Source: CAWBKV01 sp041946675
GTDB lineage: Archaea > Halobacteriota > Methanosarcinia > Methanotrichales > Methanotrichaceae
DNA: 30,547 bases
Reading direction: 5' to 3'
NCBI GenBank assembly: GCA_041946675.1
Contig: JBHGAU010000029.1
Coordinates: forward strand, 1 to 30,547
Both the position numbers and the translations under genes were made by a program. The notes below the pieces were generated by a model that did no database searches, was not told where the DNA came from, and worked only from the letters and a program-made list of their open reading frames with translations. Position 1 is the stretch's first letter. Each line of letters begins with the position of its first letter. This document shows positions 22,261 through 30,458 of the stretch, in pieces.

Positions 22261-24351
22261 ATGAAACAGATTTTCATAATACTACTATCATTAATTTCCT
22301 TACTGATGACCTCATGTGCCGTTGAATCCGACTTCACGGATGAGCAGACAAATGAGAGCGTTCCGCTCATTCCACGATCGATATTATTCGACAATCCAGA
22401 GCAGGCTGTAATTGGCCTTAGCCCTGATGGATCGAAGATCAGCTACTGCGCCCCGGTAAACGGTGTACTCAACATCTGGGTGGGACCTGCCGATAACCCC
22501 AAAGCCGCAAAGCCTGTCACAAACGATACTCGCCGCGGCATAGAGATCTACAATTGGGCTTATACCAACGACCATATCCTTTACCTTCAGGACAAGAACG
22601 GTGATATGAACTGGCAGATCTACTGCCTTAACCTAAGCAGCAGGAAGATTAAGAACCTCACGCCGTTTGAGGGTACTCAGGCATGGATCAAAACTCTAAG
22701 CCCAAAATTCCCTGATGAGGTTATCATCGAGCTAAACAAACGTGATCCGAGATTCGCTGACATTTACAAATTAGACATCATCACAGGCAACTTGACCTTG
22801 ATCCAGAAGAATGATGAAGGGTTCGTGAGATTCTACATCGATGATGATTACAGGGTCCGCTTTGGGATTAAAATAAATTCAGATGGCGAGAAAGAGATAT
22901 TTGAGAAGACTGAAAAGGGGGACTGGAAACTCTTCTCGAAGATTGAAAAAGAAGATGATTTGACTACAGATATTATTGGATTTGATAAGACGGGAGAGAT
23001 TATGTATATGTGGGATAGCCGTGGCCGCAATACTGCAGCTCTATACGCTGTGAATACCATCACTGGTGAGAAAACATTGATTGCTGATGATCCAAAGGCG
23101 GACTTAGTAGATTTTACAGGAGAGAATATTCTGATCCACCCCAAAGAGAAGACCATTCAGGCTGTAGCTACCAACTACGAACGAAAGCATTGGCGGATCA
23201 TTGATCCCAGTATAGAAGGCGATATAAAGTATTTGAGTACTGTTGCTAAAGACGATTTCTCAGTAACAAGTCAAACACTTGACGGCGATGCCTGGATTGT
23301 GACTTATACTATGGATGATGGTCCAAGCATCATCTACTACTATGATCGCAATAAAAAAGAGGCCAGACTTTTATCCTCAGGGTCCAAGGAGCTTGAAGGC
23401 AGGCCATTTGCCAAAATGCATCCTGCAATTATCAAATCCCGCGATGGCCTGAATTTGGTCAGCTATTATACTTTGCCTATGAACAGCGATTCGAATGGCG
23501 ATAGAATACCAGACAAACCCTTACCCATGATTCTCCTAGTCCATGGCGGTCCCGAGGAACGCGATATATGGGGCTTCAATCCTAAACATCAGTGGCTAGC
23601 CAACCGGGGCTATGCAGTTTTAAGTACCAATTTCCGGGGTTCGACTGGATTCGGCAAGAACTTTACCAACGCAGGCAACCTGGAATGGGGCAGAAAGATG
23701 CAGGACGACCTTATCGATGCTTTGAACTGGTCCATCCAAGAGGGCATAGCTGATCCTCAGAAGGTTGCCATTATGGGGGGAAGCTATGGAGGTTACGCTA
23801 CCCTGGCAGGACTTACGTTTACACCAGAAACCTTTGCCTGCGGTGTGGATATGTATGGCCCATCGAATTTAATAACGCTTCTAGAGAATTTCCCGGCATG
23901 GATGGAGCCGTCTATGGGGCGTTTAGCTACGACCATAGGCGGCAATCTCAGTACCGAAAAAGGCCGGATATTGCTTGCCGAGCGTTCTCCTCTGAACTAT
24001 GTAGATTGCATTCAAAGACCGCTGCTAGTAGAACAGGGGTCCAATGACCCTATAGTCAAGCGAAATGAGTCCGACCAAATTGTTCAGGCCATGCAAGAGA
24101 AGAACCTTTCTGTGATATACGTGCTATTTTCAGATGAAGGCCACTACATCGCCCGGCCTGAGAACAATATAGCCTTTTATGCTGTGGCAGAGGCATTCCT
24201 TTCTCAGCATCTGGGAGGAAGACTCGAGCCCATAGATGATGATCTTCAGGGATCGTCCATCACTATTCCTGTAGGCGCTAAGGAAATACACGGCCTTGAA
24301 GAAGCCCTATCCAAGAATTCTGTGAACAGCACTGGAAGGGAAGCGAAATGA
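22261..24351 (+). CDS. S9-family prolyl oligopeptidase-like peptidase
   Basis: About 696 residues. The N-terminus (MKQIFIILLSLISLLMTSCA) resembles a lipoprotein or signal peptide, so the enzyme should sit outside the membrane. Residues 40-400 form a beta-propeller (repeats such as SPDGSKISYCAPVNGVLNIW). The alpha/beta-hydrolase domain has LLVHGGPE, the nucleophile in GGSYGGYA (Ser508), Asp596 in GSNDPIVK and His628 in DEGHY. Such enzymes cut short peptides at the N-terminal side, completing digestion begun by the subtilase; this pairing is inference from adjacency. GGGAGG lies seven bases before the ATG. The last codons fall inside a duplicated, frameshifted copy of the subtilase end, so the C-terminus may not be original. 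Confidence 0.92.
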   Translation: MKQIFIILLSLISLLMTSCAVESDFTDEQTNESVPLIPRSILFDNPEQAVIGLSPDGSKISYCAPVNGVLNIWVGPADNPKAAKPVTNDTRRGIEIYNWAYTNDHILYLQDKNGDMNWQIYCLNLSSRKIKNLTPFEGTQAWIKTLSPKFPDEVIIELNKRDPRFADIYKLDIITGNLTLIQKNDEGFVRFYIDDDYRVRFGIKINSDGEKEIFEKTEKGDWKLFSKIEKEDDLTTDIIGFDKTGEIMYMWDSRGRNTAALYAVNTITGEKTLIADDPKADLVDFTGENILIHPKEKTIQAVATNYERKHWRIIDPSIEGDIKYLSTVAKDDFSVTSQTLDGDAWIVTYTMDDGPSIIYYYDRNKKEARLLSSGSKELEGRPFAKMHPAIIKSRDGLNLVSYYTLPMNSDSNGDRIPDKPLPMILLVHGGPEERDIWGFNPKHQWLANRGYAVLSTNFRGSTGFGKNFTNAGNLEWGRKMQDDLIDALNWSIQEGIADPQKVAIMGGSYGGYATLAGLTFTPETFACGVDMYGPSNLITLLENFPAWMEPSMGRLATTIGGNLSTEKGRILLAERSPLNYVDCIQRPLLVEQGSNDPIVKRNESDQIVQAMQEKNLSVIYVLFSDEGHYIARPENNIAFYAVAEAFLSQHLGGRLEPIDDDLQGSSITIPVGAKEIHGLEEALSKNSVNSTGREAK

Positions 24352-24379
24352 GCGATCCTATGGGGATTATAGTTACTCA
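24322..24379 (+). repeat. diverged copy of the subtilase gene's 3' end
   Basis: This segment aligns with 22101-22159 at roughly 48 of 58 positions, including an identical run GAAATGAGCGATCCT, and is one base shorter, so the original frame is broken. In the subtilase the segment codes the last FN3 strands (AVNSAGNESEMSDP); here it supplies the final codons and stop of the S9 gene and then runs into non-coding DNA. Confidence 0.8.
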
Positions 24380-24529
24380 CCAACATCGGATCAAAAATGA
24401 GTGGCCGTCCTGGAGCCTTCGAGGACTTACATCAACCATCTCCTGAGGTATAAATCCCCGTCGGCTTCGGGTACTTTTTCAGAGCTATACTCCCAACCCC
24501 ATTATTTTTCTCCAAGACACGCTATAAAA

Positions 24530-24560
24530 CGGTACCTTTATCATCGATCTTATCGGTGAA
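24530..24560 (-). pseudogene. small fragment like the membrane protein at 8805-9143
   Basis: The bases ctttatcatcgatc and their flanks match about 27 of 31 positions with the stretch near 8905-8933. On the minus strand the fragment reads FTDKIDDKGTVL then stop, versus FTDRIDDKDTIW in the ORF at 8805. It is too short to be certain. Confidence 0.35.
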
Positions 24561-24567
24561 AATCTCC

Positions 24568-24705
24568 ATGACTCTGGACGGCATGAAGGTTACAAGGGCA
24601 GTAATCGAAAGTTATACAGAGAGCTTACTAACGAATGCTGATGTTGATGCTATCCTGGTCGGAGCAGGGCCGGTGAATCTTATGATCGGACGGCTGGGCG
24701 AGTGA
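24568..24705 (+). pseudogene. thi4: N-terminal fragment of Thi4 (ADP-thiazole synthase)
   Basis: A 45-codon frame reads MTLDGMKVTRAVIESYTESL, then LTNADVDAILVGAGP and VNLMIGRLGE, stop. Archaeal Thi4 proteins begin with the same pattern: a short LD-V-ITRAIIE-Y helix, then DVD-A-VGAGP, the FAD-binding Gly loop. The remaining 200 or so residues are absent; the frame ends inside the start of the UPF0146 gene. It is therefore a truncated remnant, with no function expected. A full-length thiamine gene is presumably elsewhere. Confidence 0.7.
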
Positions 24706-25109
24706 TGCAGAGTATTAGAGGCGCTTCCGATATTGCTGAGTTTATACTCAAGAACTATTCTGGAAAAGTGGTAGAGGTAGGTGTAGGCTTCGTGGGCGAT
24801 GTGGCATCTCGCCTGGGAGGTTTGAATGTAATCGCGACGGATACTATGAGTCACCGCCTGGATGATCTATATATAGTGATGGATGATATCTTCTCTCCGA
24901 AAAAGGAGATCTATGAGGATGCTAATCTTCTCTACTCCATCCGTCCTCCTCTGGAGGTCCAGATTGCAATGGGCGCCCTTGCCAAGGAGATTGGCGCAGA
25001 TGTATTGATAAGGCCTTTAGGCGACGAAGTGGCAGATCTCCCGGGCTTCACAAGATCTCTTATAAACGTAGGCGAGGCCATGTTCTATGTTTTTAAGCCA
25101 GATCGTTAG
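24705..25109 (+). CDS. UPF0146 family protein
   Basis: About 134 residues from the ATG at 24705 (MQSIRGASDIAEFIL); a GTG one codon earlier is also possible. The sequence follows the archaeal UPF0146 pattern: VVEVGVGFVGDVASRL (Rossmann-like first strand and Gly loop as in methyltransferases), VIATDTM, DDIFSPKKEIYEDANLLYSI, RPPLEVQ and ADVLIRPLGDE. The family has a SAM-methyltransferase-like fold but lacks an assigned reaction. Its start overlaps the stop of the Thi4 remnant (GTGATG), so fusion of the remnant to this gene's upstream region may have replaced its native leader. Confidence 0.85.
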   Translation: MQSIRGASDIAEFILKNYSGKVVEVGVGFVGDVASRLGGLNVIATDTMSHRLDDLYIVMDDIFSPKKEIYEDANLLYSIRPPLEVQIAMGALAKEIGADVLIRPLGDEVADLPGFTRSLINVGEAMFYVFKPDR

Positions 25110-25177
25110 CTCATTATTTAGGTCAAATCTTCTTTTGCTCAGACTATCTTTGAAAAACTATTAGATAAGTCGATAAA

Positions 25178-25185
25178 TTTAAATA
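25178..25185 (+). promoter_or_regulatory. TATA box of the transglutaminase-like gene
   Basis: TTTAAATA lies 43 bases before the ATG, with GGGAG ahead of the start codon. Confidence 0.5.
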
Positions 25186-25227
25186 TTACAAATAAAAGTT
25201 ATTAATTCAGTAAGGGAGACTTCTGTT

Positions 25228-25905
25228 ATGAGCTATAACTGGGCGGGGGATATGATCATTAGGGATACTGTAATGTGGAATAAGCGTGCTGTTCTAAACT
25301 ATCCGAGCATTTACATTCCCACAGATATCAGAGAATGGTTCTCGGCACCTGATAACGAGGTGATAAGGCGATGCATTCAGGAGATCGGCCTGCCTGAAGC
25401 ACGTGTCCCGGGCGCATTTGATCTTCGAGCATGGAGGATATGGAAATATGTTGCCGAATCGATCACTTATATAATCGATAAGGATGCCGAGGGCATTGAT
25501 GACTTCTGGCAGTTTCCTGAAGAGACTCTCATGCTCAAGAAAGGGGACTGCGAAGATTCATCCTTCCTTCTAGCAACGCTGCTGCTAGCTAGCGGAATAA
25601 GCGATCATTGCGTCCGAGTGGCTCTGGGCAAGGTCGTATCCGCTGAGGGTGCATCAGGCCATGCATGGGTGGTATACCAGAATGAGAATGGGGTATGGTG
25701 CCTCCTTGAATCAACGCTCGATTCAGTTCCCACGAATTTTGTGCCTGCAGACCCATTGACCATGCCGGGCGGGAAGTATCAATATCAGCCTCAGTTCTGC
25801 CTCAATGAAGCCCATCTATGGTCTGTAGGGCCTGCGAAGATACAGATGGCAGATTATTTAAAGATGAGGGAACGAAAAATAAACTGCAGAATTGGGCTTT
25901 CATAG
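25228..25905 (+). CDS. transglutaminase-like cysteine peptidase family protein
   Basis: A 225-residue protein with the papain-like transglutaminase core. The catalytic triad is visible: Cys108 in KKGDCEDSS, His145 in GHAWVVY and Asp165 in LLESTLDS. The family includes peptidases and protein-processing enzymes (BTLCP-like). No signal peptide or membrane segment is seen, so it should be cytoplasmic. It has its own promoter and no obvious partner gene. The start at 25228 is supported by GGGAG. The substrate is unknown. Confidence 0.8.
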   Translation: MSYNWAGDMIIRDTVMWNKRAVLNYPSIYIPTDIREWFSAPDNEVIRRCIQEIGLPEARVPGAFDLRAWRIWKYVAESITYIIDKDAEGIDDFWQFPEETLMLKKGDCEDSSFLLATLLLASGISDHCVRVALGKVVSAEGASGHAWVVYQNENGVWCLLESTLDSVPTNFVPADPLTMPGGKYQYQPQFCLNEAHLWSVGPAKIQMADYLKMRERKINCRIGLS

Positions 25906-25926
25906 ATTGTCCAGGCAGCCAGTTTG

Positions 25927-26346
25927 CTATTTGCCTGGTTGAAGATTTTTGAGCGTTTCTTCGATCCTTTTCCAATGAGAGCCCTGCCAGTAGAGCTTTC
26001 CGCAGCCCTTGCATATCCACTTCTCTTTTTCAGACGGCTCGACCTTGTGGAGAGGGCTGTTGCAGATTGTGCATCTCGATGGATTCAAATCAAGGGGGAT
26101 GCCGAGCCTGGCCATCTCCCCAAGCTGCTCTTCAAGCTTGGCAGATCTTATGAGTATGCAGTTCACACCTGCACTGCTGCAGGAATCTGCCAGTCTTTTA
26201 TCTCTGGTGATCAGAGTTCTATTCTCCTCCTTTGCCCTTTTAAGAAGCTCCTTATCGTCACCTCCATAGGGGTTCGCAACATCTTGCCCGAGCAGCCTCA
26301 GCCATCTTCCAAGGCGAAGGAGCATCTGATCGACTATGAATCTCAT
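25927..26346 (-). CDS. Mut7-C family ribonuclease with zinc ribbon
   Basis: About 139 residues from the ATG at 26346 (MRFIVDQMLLRLGRWLRLLG). This beginning is typical of the Mut7-C (PIN-like) domain: the conserved Asp in VDQMLLRLGRWLR, then the TRDKRLAD motif. The C-terminal 45 residues form a zinc ribbon: CTICNSPL and CKGCGKLYW. These proteins are predicted RNases that act in RNA processing; the exact substrate is unknown. The frame opens eight codons earlier at a TTG but the ATG matches family starts. It diverges from the RqcH gene with about 56 bases between start codons, so both must share a compact promoter region. Confidence 0.88.
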   Translation of the reverse strand: MRFIVDQMLLRLGRWLRLLGQDVANPYGGDDKELLKRAKEENRTLITRDKRLADSCSSAGVNCILIRSAKLEEQLGEMARLGIPLDLNPSRCTICNSPLHKVEPSEKEKWICKGCGKLYWQGSHWKRIEETLKNLQPGK

Positions 26347-26402
26347 CCCAATCTCATCTATGATCCGCAACTATTTATCGATTGATCACGAGCAACAATA
26401 TT

Positions 26403-28325
26403 ATGAAGAAGGCGATGAGCAACGTCGATGTCGCCGCAATGGTCGATGAGCTCAAGGATAGAATACTGGGAGGCTCCGTCGGGAAAGCATACCAGCAATC
26501 TTCGGATACCATCTGGCTCACTGTCCAATCTCCGTCAGAGGGGCGCCTCGACCTTCTCCTTGAGGCAGGAAAAAGGGTTCATATAACTCATAAAGAGCGG
26601 CCAACAACCAAAACACCGCCTCAATTCCCTACGATGCTGCGAAGCCACTTATCGGGAGGAAGAATCGCAGACATAAAGCAGCATGATTTCGACAGGGTAA
26701 TGGAGTTCGCTGTTGAGCGCGGAGGTGCAGTTGAGTATCTCATCGTCGAGCTGTTTCCGAAGGGCAGCATGGTTCTCCTCGACCCCTCCAGGAAAATACT
26801 GTCGATGCTTCTGAAGATGGTCTTTCGTGGAGTGAAGATGGCCGCAGGAGAGGAGTATATCTACCATCCGGGCCAGTTGGATCCGAGGGCCATATCCCAG
26901 AAAGTCCTTGCAGAAATGCTCGCCAGGTCGGATCGTGATCTCGTCAGGACTCTTGTCCACGGCCTGAACATGGGCGGAACTTATGGCGAGGAGGTCTGTC
27001 TCCGCGCCGGCACCGATAAGAACAAGCCTGCTGTAGATCTCACAATAGAGGAGATCGAAAGGATTCGACTGGCGCTCCAGGATGTATTTTCAGACAGCAC
27101 TATCGAGCCGGTCATTGTTTTAAAGAACGATAAACCCTTTGACGTCCTTCCGAGGCCTCTCAAGATCTACGAAGGCTTCGCGCTGAAGCATTTCGCCAAC
27201 TTCAGCGATGGCCTAGATGCCTTCTTTGTTGAGGAAAAGGAGGCGGCGCCCAAGCAGAGCCCGATCGATAGAAGGCTTGAGATTCAGCGCAAGGCTATAG
27301 AGGAGTTCGAGGAGAGTGAGAAGGAGCTGATCCAGAAGGGCGAGATTGTCTATCAGAGATATGGCGAGATAGAGCAGCTTCTTGCGGTCATAAAGGCTGC
27401 CAAAGATAAGGGATACACCTATAGGCAGATATGGGACAGGATCAGCGGCTCAGGTATGCCCCAGGCCAGAATATTGCGTTCGCTGGAACCTTCCGGCGAG
27501 ATGAAAGTGGCTTTGGACGATACTGAGCTTGAGCTGGATGCAAACCTTCCTGTTCCCCAGAACGCCCAGAGATATTACAATAAAGCCAAAGAGATGTCCC
27601 GTAAGGCACAGGGTGCTCGGGCAGCGCTGGAGGCCACTTTGCAGCTTAAGGCAAGCAAAGCTGAGCCCAAAAAGACAAGGCGGGTTATCAGAAGGCGGAA
27701 GCCCAAATGGTATGAGCGGTTTAGATGGTTCTACTCATCAGACGGCTTCCTCGTAATTGGCGGAAGGGATGTGGATACGAATGAGGAGATCTATGCAAAG
27801 TACTTAGAGAAACGGGATCTTGCCCTTCATACGGATGCGCCCGGTGCACCTCTCACAGTCATAAAGACCGAAGGAGAAGAAGTTCCTGAGACGACCATTG
27901 CGGAGGCCGCACAATTCGCGGTCAGCTACTCATCCATCTGGAAAGCGGGCCTGGGTTCGGGTGACTGCTACCTCGTTAAAGGCGATCAAGTTACAAAGAC
28001 GCCTCAGCCTGGCGAATTTTTAAAGAAAGGCGCCTTCGTGATCAGAGGCGAGCGCAGGTATTTCAGGGATGTGCCTTTAGCTATCGCTGTTGGAATCGCG
28101 GATGGTATACTCATCGGGGGTCCTGTATCTGCTGTGTCGCCAAAGGCAGATCTTTCTGTAGAGATAGAGCCTGGGGAGTTCAATGCTGATGATCTGGCCA
28201 AGAGGATCTATAGGATCTTCTCAGAGAAGATTGAGGATAGGGCATACCTGAAAGCCATTGCATCTGTGGATCAGATAGTCCAATTCCTTCCGCCTGGCGG
28301 GTCAAGGATAAATAGGACGATCTAA
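26403..28325 (+). CDS. rqcH: NFACT family protein, archaeal RqcH/NEMF homologue
   Basis: About 640 residues. RqcH binds stalled large ribosomal subunits and adds Ala tails (CAT-tail-like) to nascent chains for quality control. The NFACT-N domain begins at MKKAMSNVDVAAMVDELKDR, with family blocks such as RVHITHKERPTTKTPPQFPT and MLRSHLSGGRI. A long coiled coil follows near residues 295-330 (RRLEIQRKAIEEFEESEKEL). The NFACT-R domain starts at PKWYERFRWFYSSDGFLVIG and contains GGRDVDTNEEIYAKYL. The ATG at 26403 matches the usual MKK start; TTG at 26382 is the other choice. It is next to a predicted RNase, a pairing that fits RNA or translation quality control. Confidence 0.92.
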   Translation: MKKAMSNVDVAAMVDELKDRILGGSVGKAYQQSSDTIWLTVQSPSEGRLDLLLEAGKRVHITHKERPTTKTPPQFPTMLRSHLSGGRIADIKQHDFDRVMEFAVERGGAVEYLIVELFPKGSMVLLDPSRKILSMLLKMVFRGVKMAAGEEYIYHPGQLDPRAISQKVLAEMLARSDRDLVRTLVHGLNMGGTYGEEVCLRAGTDKNKPAVDLTIEEIERIRLALQDVFSDSTIEPVIVLKNDKPFDVLPRPLKIYEGFALKHFANFSDGLDAFFVEEKEAAPKQSPIDRRLEIQRKAIEEFEESEKELIQKGEIVYQRYGEIEQLLAVIKAAKDKGYTYRQIWDRISGSGMPQARILRSLEPSGEMKVALDDTELELDANLPVPQNAQRYYNKAKEMSRKAQGARAALEATLQLKASKAEPKKTRRVIRRRKPKWYERFRWFYSSDGFLVIGGRDVDTNEEIYAKYLEKRDLALHTDAPGAPLTVIKTEGEEVPETTIAEAAQFAVSYSSIWKAGLGSGDCYLVKGDQVTKTPQPGEFLKKGAFVIRGERRYFRDVPLAIAVGIADGILIGGPVSAVSPKADLSVEIEPGEFNADDLAKRIYRIFSEKIEDRAYLKAIASVDQIVQFLPPGGSRINRTI

Positions 28326-28340
28326 ATACATTCTGGCTGT

Positions 28341-29561
28341 ATGATCAAGCTTGAGGATATTAGGACTGCAGCTCAAGTCATTCAGAGCATAATCCTACGC
28401 ACCCCTCTTGTATATTCTCCAACTATAAGCAGAATAAGCGAATGCGAAGTTTACCTAAAGCTCGAAAATCTCCAAAGAGGAGGCTCATTCAAGATTAGAG
28501 GAGCTGCCTACAAAATCAAATCGAATCTGAACGTTACTAGTAAAGGTGTTGTTGCAGTATCAACGGGCAATCATGCTCAAGGCGTAGCTATTGCCTCGAA
28601 GGCTGCAGGCGTGCCAGCAACAATCGTCATGCCTTTAGGGACATCTTTAACCAAGCAAGAAGCGACGAAAGGATATGGTGCAGAGCTAATATTGAAAGGC
28701 CAGAATTTAACTGAGGCAATTGAGTTCGCGCAAACATTAGCGAAGCAATCCGGAAGGCCATTCATTCACCCTTATGATGATCCAGACATTATTATCGGCC
28801 AGGGGACCATTGGACTGGAGATCATGGAAGATCTGCCAGATGCTGATGTCATCATAGTGCCTGTGGGTGGCGGCGGCCTTATCTCTGGGATCGCCGCGGC
28901 TGTAAAGGCAATACGCCCTGAGACAAGAATCGTGGGGGTCCAGCCATCGGTTTGTCCTTCTGCAAATGAAGCATTAATGGCAGGAAATCCTGTGCGTGTG
29001 GAAGACATAGAGGAGAAAAGCTCTATTGCTGATGCCATTATGGTTCCGCAGGTTGGGTTCTTGGATTTCCCTCTGCTTCGGGATCTCGTGGATAAGATAG
29101 TTGAGGTGACTGAAGATCAGATTGCTGCCGCAATATTGGTGCTTCTAGAGCGCAAAAAGATCATGGCAGAAGGCGCAGGTGCGGTGCCCCTAGCGGCGCT
29201 CCTAGACCTATCCTTGGAAATTCCATCAGGCAGCAAGGTAGTCCTGGTTATCAGCGGCGGCAATATTGACAGTTTGCTTCTGGATAAAGTAATTCATCGA
29301 GGCCTTCTTCATCAGGGCAGGCTCATGCAGTTCTCAGTCACTCTTGAGGATGTGCCAGGCTCCATTGCCCTTGCCAGGCTTTTAGATATCATAGCGAAGT
29401 TTCAGGCAAACGTGGTTCATATTCATCATTCACGAGAAGAGCGAGATATGTTCCTCAACTTCACGCGTGTGGATCTTGAGATTGAGACACGCGGCTTTAA
29501 GCATAATAACGAGATAGCTGCTGCTCTGAGCAGTGCAGGGTACCATATAGAATTGAAGTAA
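28341..29561 (+). CDS. ilvA: threonine dehydratase with C-terminal ACT domain
   Basis: A 406-residue PLP enzyme that converts threonine to 2-oxobutanoate and ammonia, for isoleucine synthesis or threonine breakdown. The PLP Lys is K51 in GGSFKIRGA, the phosphate loop is PVGGGGLISG and the C-terminal core motif is VISGGNID. The last 75 residues, from MQFSVTLEDVPGSIALARLL, form a single ACT domain. The length and single ACT domain fit the short form found in many archaea (TIGR01127-like). It starts 15 bases after the RqcH stop, so the two may be co-transcribed. Confidence 0.93.
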   Translation: MIKLEDIRTAAQVIQSIILRTPLVYSPTISRISECEVYLKLENLQRGGSFKIRGAAYKIKSNLNVTSKGVVAVSTGNHAQGVAIASKAAGVPATIVMPLGTSLTKQEATKGYGAELILKGQNLTEAIEFAQTLAKQSGRPFIHPYDDPDIIIGQGTIGLEIMEDLPDADVIIVPVGGGGLISGIAAAVKAIRPETRIVGVQPSVCPSANEALMAGNPVRVEDIEEKSSIADAIMVPQVGFLDFPLLRDLVDKIVEVTEDQIAAAILVLLERKKIMAEGAGAVPLAALLDLSLEIPSGSKVVLVISGGNIDSLLLDKVIHRGLLHQGRLMQFSVTLEDVPGSIALARLLDIIAKFQANVVHIHHSREERDMFLNFTRVDLEIETRGFKHNNEIAAALSSAGYHIELK

Positions 29562-29633
29562 GACTAGATACTAGGGCTGATGAGGCCGAGAAAGCTTAAT
29601 AGATTCCAAATCAACGGCGAGGAGGGTAATCCA

Positions 29634-30134
29634 ATGGAAACGAAGGCAATACTTGTTTTATGGCTAATGCTAATGACATTTTTTGTCACGGCCGCCGGGC
29701 AGCAAACCGCTGAAGATTGGAATGCTGTAGGGGTTGCTTTGATCCAGCAGAACCAATACAACGAATCCCTCAGGGCTTTTGATAAGGCTACTCAGATCAA
29801 TCCGCAATATGCAGAGGCCTGGAATAACAAAGGCATTGCTCTAAGCATGCAGGGCAGGCTCGATGAAGCCATCATGGCTTTTGATAATGCGACCAGGATT
29901 AATCCACGGTATGCAACAGCCTGGAACAGCAAAGGCAATGCTTTAGGTATACAGGGCAAGCTCGCTGAGGCCGTCATGGCTTTTGATAAGGCCATCGAGA
30001 TTGATCCAAAATATGTAAAGGCGTGGGATAACAAAGGTCTTGCTCTTAAATTGCTTGGCCGCATTGCGGAATCTGAGGCAGCTTATGCCAAGGCGAAGGA
30101 ATTAGCGCATAGAGATCAATCCGATTTCATGTGA
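29634..30134 (+). CDS. secreted tetratricopeptide repeat protein (four TPRs)
   Basis: About 166 residues from the ATG at 29634, which has GAGGAGGG about ten bases upstream; an ATG at 29580 is in frame but lacks this and would bury the signal sequence. The signal peptide is METKAILVLWLMLMTFFVTA. Four TPR units follow, each exactly 34 residues and nearly identical in pattern (AWNNKGIALSMQGRLDEAIM, AWNSKGNALGIQGKLAEAVM). The near-identity of repeats two to four at the DNA level points to recent expansion. The C-terminal unit ends AYAKAKELAHR, as in the TPR gene at 431. Confidence 0.88.
   Translation: METKAILVLWLMLMTFFVTAAGQQTAEDWNAVGVALIQQNQYNESLRAFDKATQINPQYAEAWNNKGIALSMQGRLDEAIMAFDNATRINPRYATAWNSKGNALGIQGKLAEAVMAFDKAIEIDPKYVKAWDNKGLALKLLGRIAESEAAYAKAKELAHRDQSDFM
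29718..30116 (+). repeat. 102-bp tandem repeat inside the TPR gene
   Basis: The TGG codon that opens each unit falls at 29718, 29820, 29922 and 30024, exactly 102 bases apart. Middle units share long runs such as atcatggcttttgataa and gtcatggcttttgataa. Such repeats can gain or lose units. Confidence 0.7.
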
Positions 30135-30366
30135 GCAAGTGTGGCCTCGGCTGCAAATCAAAGCTTTTAAAACCGGAATTTCATGATCCAGTATGGATAT
30201 AACATCTGACAAAGATTATAGATTTTTTACTATAATTTTATGGAAGATACATCACAGGGTATACGGTTTTTCACATCGGCAATATGATTGCAATTGTATT
30301 TTACGAATTTTGTTTTCAATATGTTAACAGTATATCCAAATATAGTCCTGAGGTCGGTTAATCTGC
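30135..30366. other. AT-rich intergenic region
   Basis: No gene or RNA recognised. It leads into the palindrome and promoter of the last gene. Confidence 0.5.
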
Positions 30367-30384
30367 AAAGCGATTAATCGCTTT
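30367..30384. promoter_or_regulatory. 18-bp perfect palindrome upstream of the last promoter
   Basis: AAAGCGATTAATCGCTTT is its own reverse complement. It ends 14 bases before the TATA box, a position used by archaeal activators. Confidence 0.5.
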
Positions 30385-30398
30385 AGCCATACCATTAC

Positions 30399-30406
30399 TT
30401 TATATA
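30399..30406 (+). promoter_or_regulatory. TATA box of the last gene
   Basis: TTTATATA is a strong TATA box; transcription should start near 30430, leaving a leader of about 30 bases with AGGAGGGG at 30446-30453. Confidence 0.65.
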
Positions 30407-30458
30407 GAATAATGTTATACCAAAAAGCTACCTAAACGGTATCCCAGGAGGGGATTAA

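Noticed and set aside
18297..24351. S8 and S9 proteases as part of the RiPP operon
   Set aside because: They lie 3 kb away behind TPR genes and gene remnants, have core-like composition, and fit general extracellular proteolysis.
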